A stretch of 11,318 bases of DNA from Oribacterium sp. UBA4274 (GTDB lineage Bacteria > Bacillota > Clostridia > Lachnospirales > Lachnospiraceae). The number at the start of each line of letters is the position of its first letter. Position 1 is the stretch's first letter. Below, one piece after another: positions 6,562-11,318 of the stretch. The DNA lies in assembly GCA_002396005.1 (NCBI GenBank), contig DGVW01000025.1, positions 1 to 11,318 on the forward strand, given 5' to 3'. The position numbers and the translations under genes are program-made. A model generated the notes under the pieces. It worked only from the letters and a program-made list of their open reading frames with translations. It was not told where the DNA came from and did not search any database.

Positions 6562-6746
6562 ATGATATTAGTGTCATAAGTCTTCTCCCACGTGTGCTTG
6601 CACAAAAGTGGGAGATAGACTTCATGACACGCCCCACATGGAGCACGTAAGGACGCTTTTTGCGGCCTGAGAGTGCGGAATGTGGGAGGAACGCGAGAGC
6701 GCAAAGCGCGAAGCGGTCCGATATCGACTTTTGACACTCACATCAT
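6562..6746. repeat. Inverted-repeat element (MITE-like) between purM and purO
   Basis: The ends 6562-6582 and 6726-6746 are inverted repeats with 18 of 21 matching positions; the best core is AGTGTCATAAGTC against AGTGTCAAAAGTC after reverse complementing. Between them is GC-rich sequence with further hairpins: CCCACAT/ATGTGGG (6634-6640 with 6680-6686), CGC-T5-GCG near 6653-6664, and GCGC-AAA-GCGC near 6699-6709. The left arm also forms a near-perfect 21-bp hairpin with 6608-6630. No reading frame encodes a recognisable protein. Terminal inverted repeats, small size, strong base-composition contrast and a similar end at 11297-11318 suggest a non-autonomous mobile or dispersed repeat. No clear direct target duplication beyond a possible TA is visible. 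Confidence 0.62.
6571..6630 (+). other. Very strong hairpin inside the purM-purO gap
   Basis: Three helices stacked with single-base bulges: 6571-6577 with 6624-6630 (7 bp), 6578-6583 with 6617-6622 (6 bp), and 6584-6591 with 6608-6615 (8 bp). The top is TGTG-CTTG-CACA (6593-6604). All 21 lower pairs are Watson-Crick. There is no downstream T-run, so it is not an intrinsic terminator; as RNA it could protect a processed 3' end of purF-purM mRNA. It forms the left half of the inverted-repeat element. Confidence 0.8.
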
Positions 6747-6837
6747 TATATTATGTCGCAAAACTGAGTTAATTTTTCAGCACCTAAACATTTCGTTCAC
6801 TATAAACTGTTTTTTTATCATATTTCGGAGGGTAATT
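6747..6837. other. AT-rich leader in front of purO
   Basis: No confident promoter. TATAAA (6801-6806) has no -35 at proper spacing. TTGACA (6731-6736), part of the right inverted repeat, has TATTAT only 12 bases downstream, which is too close. Expression of purO may come from upstream readthrough. Confidence 0.35.
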
Positions 6838-7563
6838 ATGACAACATATGATGTAGCAGATCTCGGCGCACTGCTTAAAAATAATGAGTATCCCGGACGC
6901 GGTATCATCATCGGTAAATCAGAAGATGGAAGATCTATTGCAGTAGCTTATTTCATCATGGGACGTTCCGCCAATTCAAGAAACCGTGTTTTCACAGAAG
7001 ATGGTGACACAGTAACCATTTATCCGGCTGACTCTAGCAAGGTAGAGGATCCAAGCCTCATCATCTATAATCCGATTCGTAAGATCGGTGACAATCTCAT
7101 AGTTACAAACGGCGATCAGACTGACACTATCTATAATTTCATGAAGGACGGCAATACCTTTGAGGAAGCTCTCGAGACCAGAGAGTTTGAACCGGACGGT
7201 CCTAACTGGACACCGAGAATAAGCGGTGTTGTTACACTTGATGAGTCAGAGAGCTACAAGATGTCTATCCTTAAATCTCAGGATGCGAACGGCACTGATT
7301 GCGCAAGATATACATTTTCCTACAAGCTCCAGAATGGTCTCGGCCATTTCATCCACACCTACAAAGAGAATGGTAATCCTATTCCTACTTTCGAGGGTGA
7401 GCCTGAGCGCATAGCCATCCCTAACACAGCAGAAGAGCTTAAGCAGCTTATCTGGAACAATCTCAATGAAGAGAATAAGATTTCACTATATGTTCGCTAT
7501 ATAGATGTCAACGGCAGAAGCATCGAGAACAAGCTTGTTAATAAGTTTGAAAAAATCAACTGA
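6838..7563 (+). CDS. purO: PurO-type IMP cyclohydrolase
   Basis: Predicted to close FAICAR to IMP, the last step of de novo purine synthesis, with the Ntn-hydrolase-like fold first described in archaeal PurO and unrelated to the usual PurH N-terminal domain. Matching motifs: YPGRGIIIGKS (18-28), GRSANSRNR (42-50; archaeal enzymes have a similar SR-FPNR stretch), VTNGDQTDTI (89-98; archaeal NG-HTD) and WTPRISGV (124-131). 241 residues is longer than archaeal PurO (about 200), with extra N- and C-terminal sequence. Start ATG 6838 follows GGAGGG (6827-6832). An upstream GTG at 6673 would extend the frame into the inverted-repeat element and was rejected. The next gene encodes the AICAR transformylase with no cyclohydrolase domain, exactly the partner expected. 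A bacterial function is inferred from motifs and context. Confidence 0.88.
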   Translation: MTTYDVADLGALLKNNEYPGRGIIIGKSEDGRSIAVAYFIMGRSANSRNRVFTEDGDTVTIYPADSSKVEDPSLIIYNPIRKIGDNLIVTNGDQTDTIYNFMKDGNTFEEALETREFEPDGPNWTPRISGVVTLDESESYKMSILKSQDANGTDCARYTFSYKLQNGLGHFIHTYKENGNPIPTFEGEPERIAIPNTAEELKQLIWNNLNEENKISLYVRYIDVNGRSIENKLVNKFEKIN

Positions 7564-7635
7564 TAGCATCAAATCAGATTGATATCGTTACGTCAGAATT
7601 CAGTGATGAAACTTGAGTTTACAGAGGAGAACACT

Positions 7636-8820
7636 ATGAAAGAATTTGAATTAAAGTATGGAATGAACCCAAATCAGAAGCCGGCCAGGATTTACATGCA
7701 GGATGGTTCTGAACTTCCTATTGAGATTTTGAACGGTCGTCCGGGTTATATCAATTTCCTGGATGCTTTTAACAGCTGGCAGCTTGTAAAGGATCTGAAG
7801 GAAGCTACAGGTCATGTTGCAGCTGCATCCTTTAAACACGTTTCTCCTTCAGGTGCAGCCATCGGTCGTAAGCTTTCCGATAAACTTAAGAAGGCATGCT
7901 TTGTCGATGACATAGAGGGTCTTGACGATTCACTCCTTGCCTGCGCTTATGCAAGAGCACGCGGTGTTGACAGAATGTCTTCCTACGGCGATTTCATTGC
8001 TCTTTCCGATATCTGTGATGCAACAACCGCAAAGATCATTCACCGTGAGGTTTCAGACGGCGTTATCGCTCCGGGATACACAGACGAGGCTCTTGAGATC
8101 CTCAAGACCAAGAAGAAGGGCGGTTACAATGTAATAAAGATCGACCCTGACTATAAGCCTGCTTCTGCAGAGCACAAGCAGGTATTTGGTGTTACCTTCG
8201 AGCAGGGCAGAAATGACTACAAGGTAACTGACAAGGCATTTGCAAACATCGTAACAAAGAACAAGGATATCCCTGAGGAAGCCCGTCTCAATATGACAAT
8301 CGCCCTCATCACTCTCAAGTACACTCAGTCAAACTCCGTTGCCTACGCAGAAGACGGACAGGCTATCGGTGTCGGTGCAGGACAGCAGTCACGTATTCAT
8401 TGCACACGTCTGGCAGGTGACAAGGCGGATCACTGGCATCTTCGTCAGTGTGATCGTGTTCTCAATCTTCCTTTCAAGGAGGGTCTCAGAAGAGCAGATC
8501 GTGATAATGTCATAGACGTTTACCTTTCCGAGGAATGCGATGATGTTCTCAGCGATGGTGCATGGCAGCAGTATTTTACTGAGCAGCCGGCTCCATTCAC
8601 AAGAAAAGAGCAGAAGGAGTATCTGGCAACTCTTACAGGTACAGCACTCGGTTCTGATGCATTCTTCCCATTCGGCGATAACATCGAGCGTGCACGTAAG
8701 TCAGGTGTCTCATATGTTGCTGAGCCGGGCGGATCAATCAGAGATGATCATGTAATCGAAACCGCTGATAAGTATGGTATGGTGGTTTGCTTCACCGGCA
8801 TGAGACTGTTCCATCATTAA
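7636..8820 (+). CDS. purH: Stand-alone AICAR transformylase (PurH C-terminal domain, also called PurV)
   Basis: Transfers formyl from 10-formyl-tetrahydrofolate to AICAR, giving FAICAR. The protein begins at the transformylase domain (ELKYGMNPNQKP) and lacks the N-terminal IMP cyclohydrolase domain of ordinary PurH (about 510 residues); 394 residues fit the single domain. SFKHVSPSGAA carries the catalytic Lys-His pair (K67-H68). YTQSNSVAYA, VGAGQQSRIHCTRLAGDKAD, SDAFFPFGDN and a C-terminal RLFHH are visible. These follow the eukaryotic ATIC pattern (KYTQSNSV, GAGQQSRIHCTRLAGDKA, LRLFHH) more closely than the E. coli or B. subtilis type. ATG 7636 follows AGAGGAGA (7623-7630). In-frame upstream starts at 7579 and 7606 were rejected because of that site. 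It lies 72 bp after purO. A repeat array follows its stop. Confidence 0.93.
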   Translation: MKEFELKYGMNPNQKPARIYMQDGSELPIEILNGRPGYINFLDAFNSWQLVKDLKEATGHVAAASFKHVSPSGAAIGRKLSDKLKKACFVDDIEGLDDSLLACAYARARGVDRMSSYGDFIALSDICDATTAKIIHREVSDGVIAPGYTDEALEILKTKKKGGYNVIKIDPDYKPASAEHKQVFGVTFEQGRNDYKVTDKAFANIVTKNKDIPEEARLNMTIALITLKYTQSNSVAYAEDGQAIGVGAGQQSRIHCTRLAGDKADHWHLRQCDRVLNLPFKEGLRRADRDNVIDVYLSEECDDVLSDGAWQQYFTEQPAPFTRKEQKEYLATLTGTALGSDAFFPFGDNIERARKSGVSYVAEPGGSIRDDHVIETADKYGMVVCFTGMRLFHH

Positions 8821-8824
8821 GTGG

Positions 8825-8865
8825 TACGAGAAAATGCAAGGGCGGGTGCCGGCCTACTCGATTGA
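8825..8865 (+). repeat. Intergenic repeat copy R1
   Basis: First of four related copies downstream of purH. It shares ACGAGAAAATGC, TGCCGGCC and ACTCGATTGA with R2, in the same order and nearly the same spacing; the offset between copies is 57-58 bp. The core is GC-rich, with GGC/GCC self-complementarity. It begins four bases after the purH stop. Confidence 0.8.
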
Positions 8866-8882
8866 CGGTACACTATAAATGG

Positions 8883-8922
8883 GACGAGAAAATGCCCGGC
8901 GGATGCCGGCCCACTCGATTGA
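8883..8922 (+). repeat. Intergenic repeat copy R2
   Basis: Direct repeat of R1: ACGAGAAAATGC is at 8884-8895, TGCCGGCC at 8904-8911 and ACTCGATTGA at 8913-8922. Its centre can form the hairpin CCGGC-GGAT-GCCGG. It faces the inverted copies R3 and R4 across a perfect hairpin. Confidence 0.8.
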
Positions 8923-8949
8923 TATCACATCCTGCTCGTCATGTTCGTC

Positions 8950-8976
8950 CTGAACGCACTTTGAACGTGCGTTCAG
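8950..8976. repeat. Perfect 10-bp hairpin at the centre of the repeat array
   Basis: CTGAACGCAC (8950-8959) pairs perfectly with GTGCGTTCAG (8967-8976) around TTTGAAC. No T-run follows, so it is not an obvious intrinsic terminator. It lies between the direct copies R1/R2 and the inverted copies R3/R4, close to the symmetry centre of the array. Confidence 0.8.
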
Positions 8977-8995
8977 ATACGTACATTACTTCGCA

Positions 8996-9053
8996 GTCTG
9001 TGCTCTCAACTCGCAAGCCCTGGCACCCATCCGGGACATTTTCTCTCACATGG
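8996..9053 (-). repeat. Intergenic repeat copy R3 (inverted)
   Basis: Read on the minus strand it contains GAGAAAATGTCCC and GGATGGGTGCC, matching the R1/R2 core, then continues with GTTGAGAGCACAGAC (8996-9010 in reverse), which it shares with R4 at 13 of 15 bases. CCCGG with CCAGGG can form a bulged hairpin. Confidence 0.7.
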
Positions 9054-9114
9054 TTTATACCGGTAGTTTTACAAAATGAGTGAATACCCCGGTTGATACA
9101 TATAGACCTGTACT

Positions 9115-9171
9115 GTCTGTTCTTTCAACCGGTATGACTCGGCACCATCCATGGCACTTTCTCTTATGTGG
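9115..9171 (-). repeat. Intergenic repeat copy R4 (inverted)
   Basis: On the minus strand: GAGAAAGTGCC, then GGATGGTGCC, then GTTGAAAGAACAGAC. It is parallel to R3 with an offset of 119 bp. Its end TCAACCGG (9125-9132) can also pair with CCGGTTGA at 9089-9096, making an 8-bp stem. It ends about 50 bp before purN. Confidence 0.7.
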
Positions 9172-9218
9172 ATAAAACCTGATGTGTCATAACAGTTAAA
9201 TACGGAGAAGCAAAATAT

Positions 9219-9809
9219 ATGAGTGACAAAACAAAAATTGCTGTGCTGGTCAGCGGGGGCGGAACGAATCTGCAGGCCCTGATCGATGCTGAGAAGCGTG
9301 GGGAGATTCCTGATGGAGAGATCACTTTGGTGATTGGATCAAGACCGGGGATATATGCTCTTGAGAGGGCTGAGAAAGCCGGAATCAGGCACGAAGTTGT
9401 ACAGAAGGATGAGGAAAAGCTGATACGTACTCTCGAAGAGAATGGCATCGAGCTTATCATACTTGCCGGTTATCTCACAATTCTTAGTGAGGATTTCACA
9501 AAGTTATTTAAAAATCGCATCATCAATATCCATCCATCCCTAATCCCGAGTTTCTGCGGAAAGGGCATGTACGGTCTTAAACCTCATGAGGCGGCTCTTG
9601 CAAGAGGTGTAAAAGTTACAGGCGCAACTGTTCATCTTGTAAATGAGATTCCTGATGGCGGACGCATCCTCCTTCAGAAGGCAGTTGAGATTCAGGAAGG
9701 TGATACCGCTGAGATTTTACAGAAGCGGGTTATGGAGCAGGCCGAATGGAAACTTCTCCCACAGGCTGCGGAAATGATGAGCAAAGAGATCAGAGATACA
9801 AAAATCTGA
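9219..9809 (+). CDS. purN: PurN, phosphoribosylglycinamide formyltransferase 1
   Basis: Transfers formyl from 10-formyl-tetrahydrofolate to GAR, giving FGAR (third step). Rossmann-like formyltransferase of 196 residues, typical for PurN (about 190-210). The N-terminal KIAVLVSGGGTNLQAL is the phosphate-binding loop region. Catalytic residues are visible as N103 and H105 in INIHPSLIPSF and D146 in IPDGG. A short insert, GKGMYGLKPHE, follows IPSFC, as in many Firmicutes. The start at 9219 has GGAG (9204-9207) upstream with slightly long spacing. It is separated from purH by the repeat array and from purD by 163 bp. I see no clear promoter of its own. Confidence 0.96.
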   Translation: MSDKTKIAVLVSGGGTNLQALIDAEKRGEIPDGEITLVIGSRPGIYALERAEKAGIRHEVVQKDEEKLIRTLEENGIELIILAGYLTILSEDFTKLFKNRIINIHPSLIPSFCGKGMYGLKPHEAALARGVKVTGATVHLVNEIPDGGRILLQKAVEIQEGDTAEILQKRVMEQAEWKLLPQAAEMMSKEIRDTKI

Positions 9810-9865
9810 AAGTATTCTTTCAAACTTTGATTATAGCTTAATAGTCACTTGGGAACGTTTATAAA

Positions 9866-9901
9866 AAAACTCTGTATATACAGTTTCTCTTATAAGCTTA
9901 T
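9866..9901. other. Palindromic AT-rich sequences in the purN-purD gap
   Basis: CTGTATATACAG (9872-9883) is a perfect 12-bp palindrome, and ATAAGCTTAT (9892-9901) a perfect 10-bp one, in the 163-bp gap before purD. They could be protein-binding sites or weak RNA hairpins. TTGGGA (9849-9854) might be a -35, but no good -10 follows. No function can be assigned. Confidence 0.35.
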
Positions 9902-9972
9902 GATTTTCACTGCTTATATCTGACATACAGATGCAGATGCATTCGAATCCCCAGTGGCTCATGGAGGTAATG

Positions 9973-11238
9973 ATGAAAATAGGTGTTGTTGGAAGTGGCG
10001 GACGTGAGCACGCCATCATCAAGGCATTAAAGAAAAACACTTCAATTGAAAAAATATACGCAATTCCGGGAAATGGCGGTATCTCGAGAGATGCTGAATG
10101 CGTTCCTGATATAAAGGCTACCGATGTAACCAAGGTGGTTGATTTCTGCAAATCCCACGAGCTTGATTATGTTGTTGTAGCTCCTGACGATCCTTTGGTA
10201 GCAGGTACAGTTGATGCACTTCAAGACGCCGGCATACCTGCATTCGGCCCGAAAGCCAATGCTGCCATCATCGAGGGTTCCAAGGTTTTCTCCAAGGATC
10301 TCATGAAAAAGTACAATATCCCTACTGCAGCCTATGAAGTGTTTACAGATATAAACGAAGCAGAAAAATATGTTGAGACCTGTCCTATTCCTACAGTTAT
10401 CAAGGCTGATGGTCTGGCCCTCGGCAAGGGTGTTATCATCGCCATGACACGTGAGGAGGCAAGAGAGGGCATCAAGACTATCATGGCAGAGAAGAAATTC
10501 GGTCATTCAGGAGACAGAATCGTAATCGAGGAATTCCTTGAGGGACCTGAGGTTTCCGTTCTCAGCTTTACAGATGGAAAAGTAGTAATTCCGATGATTT
10601 CTTCCATGGACCACAAACGTGTCAATGATAATGACGAAGGTCTGAACACTGGCGGAATGGGTACCATAGCACCAAATCCATACTATACAGAGGATATCGC
10701 TAAAGAGTGTATGGAAAAGATATTTAAACCAACCATTGAAGCCATGAACACCGAGGGCAGAACCTTTAAAGGCTGTCTATACTTCGGTCTCATGATCACA
10801 AAGGATGGTCCTAAGGTCATCGAGTACAACTGTCGTTTCGGTGATCCTGAAGCACAGGTAGTACTTCCGCTTCTTGATTCTGACCTTTTTACAATCATGA
10901 AGGCCACTACTGACGGTACACTTGATTCCGTTCCGGTTAAATGGAAGGATGAAGCTGCCTGCTGCATAGTTGAAGCTTCCGGCGGATATCCTGTGGCTTA
11001 CCAGTCAGGCTATGAGATCACAGGTGTGGATGAAGTCGAGAATGTTTATGTCGCAGGAGCCGACCTTAAAGACGGTAAGCTTTATACCCACGGCGGTCGT
11101 GTCCTTGGTGTTGTTGAAACAGCCAAAACTCTTAAAGAAGCCATCGATAAGGCCTACAAGAGTGCGGCAAAGGTAAGCTTCAAGGACATGCACATGCGTA
11201 AAGATATTGGTCAGAGAGCACTTAAAGCTCTTTCATAA
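9973..11238 (+). CDS. purD: PurD, phosphoribosylamine-glycine ligase (GAR synthetase)
   Basis: ATP-dependent ligation of glycine to phosphoribosylamine, the second step and direct consumer of the unstable PurF product. 421 residues, the family length. Domain order: N-terminal preATP-grasp with GVVGSGGREHA (4-14) and PDDPLVAGTVD (71-81); ATP-grasp with VIKADGLALGKGV (142-154), IEEFLEGPEVS (185-195), DHKRVNDNDEGLNTGGMG (213-230) and the metal-binding IEYNCRFGDPEAQ (283-295); C-terminal domain ending in RKDIGQRAL. ATG 9973 is chosen because GGAGG (9963-9967) is five bases away; the adjacent ATG 9970 is too close, and the longer frame from 9931 has no better site. It is the last pur gene in the window, with no terminator in the 80 bp after it. 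Confidence 0.97.
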   Translation: MKIGVVGSGGREHAIIKALKKNTSIEKIYAIPGNGGISRDAECVPDIKATDVTKVVDFCKSHELDYVVVAPDDPLVAGTVDALQDAGIPAFGPKANAAIIEGSKVFSKDLMKKYNIPTAAYEVFTDINEAEKYVETCPIPTVIKADGLALGKGVIIAMTREEAREGIKTIMAEKKFGHSGDRIVIEEFLEGPEVSVLSFTDGKVVIPMISSMDHKRVNDNDEGLNTGGMGTIAPNPYYTEDIAKECMEKIFKPTIEAMNTEGRTFKGCLYFGLMITKDGPKVIEYNCRFGDPEAQVVLPLLDSDLFTIMKATTDGTLDSVPVKWKDEAACCIVEASGGYPVAYQSGYEITGVDEVENVYVAGADLKDGKLYTHGGRVLGVVETAKTLKEAIDKAYKSAAKVSFKDMHMRKDIGQRALKALS

Positions 11239-11296
11239 ATCTTTTTCGTACCGAATTCTTCCCGCCCCGCATTTCTGACACGGTTATTTAAAGTTA

Positions 11297-11318
11297 ATAT
11301 GATGTAAGGGTCAAAAGT
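11297..11318 (+). repeat. Second occurrence of the inverted-repeat element end, cut by the window edge
   Basis: The last 22 bases match the left end of the purM-purO element (6560-6581) at 18 positions and the reverse complement of its right end (6727-6748) at 18 positions, with GTCAAAAGT identical to the latter. A further copy of the element probably begins here and continues beyond the window, just downstream of purD. Confidence 0.5.

Noticed and set aside
6731..6754. Promoter from TTGACA (6731-6736) with TATTAT (6749-6754) for purO
   Set aside because: The spacer is only 12 bases, too short for sigma-A; TTGACA is explained by the terminal inverted repeat.
6673..6837. N-terminal extension of the IMP cyclohydrolase from a GTG start
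   Set aside because: It would translate part of the inverted-repeat element and bypass the good GGAGGG site at 6827-6832; family similarity starts after ATG 6838.
8787..9083. A 98-codon open frame with an internal repeat, GGCRPTRL, twice
   Set aside because: It starts inside purH, and its internal repeat is only the translation of the DNA repeats R1 and R2. There is no ribosome-binding site and the composition is not protein-like.
8825..9171. CRISPR array
   Set aside because: The copies differ in orientation, spacing and sequence, and there are no uniform spacers or cas genes.

Overview
The window looks like a chromosomal segment of a low-to-moderate GC Gram-positive anaerobe of the Clostridia, most likely Lachnospiraceae (Butyrivibrio-like). 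This placement is inferred from strong purine-rich ribosome-binding sites, a clostridial-type HtpG and PurE, a PurF with propeptide and 4Fe-4S cysteines, and a split PurH: a PurO-type IMP cyclohydrolase next to a stand-alone AICAR transformylase. All convincing genes lie on the + strand.

Layout. Positions 34-280 hold a tRNA cluster (Asn-GTT, Thr-TGT, Met-CAT) closed by a strong intrinsic terminator (284-316). A 350-bp gap before htpG contains a CIRCE-like HrcA operator overlapping a good extended -10 promoter, followed by a 5' leader that can fold into a long rod. htpG (667-2757) encodes Hsp90 with an unusual acidic, Ser/Thr-rich insert. Next comes a 531-bp gap with a near-ideal sigma-A promoter, about 230 nt of structured non-coding sequence and a strong terminator, all upstream of purE. 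The rest is purine biosynthesis: purE, purF-purM (tightly coupled), purO, purH (AICAR transformylase only), purN and purD.

Together the pur genes cover PRPP to phosphoribosylamine (PurF), GAR (PurD), FGAR (PurN), AIR (PurM), the CAIR step (PurE), and the last two steps AICAR to FAICAR (PurH) and FAICAR to IMP (PurO). PurS/Q/L, PurK, PurC and PurB are not in the window and must be encoded elsewhere if the pathway is complete.

The most unusual material is between genes. An imperfect inverted-repeat element of about 185 bp sits between purM and purO, and one of its ends reappears at the right edge of the window. A four-copy repeat array arranged symmetrically around a perfect hairpin sits between purH and purN. 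The structured leader or small RNA before purE and the CIRCE/rod leader before htpG complete the list. No CRISPR array, transposase, phage gene or defence system is visible.
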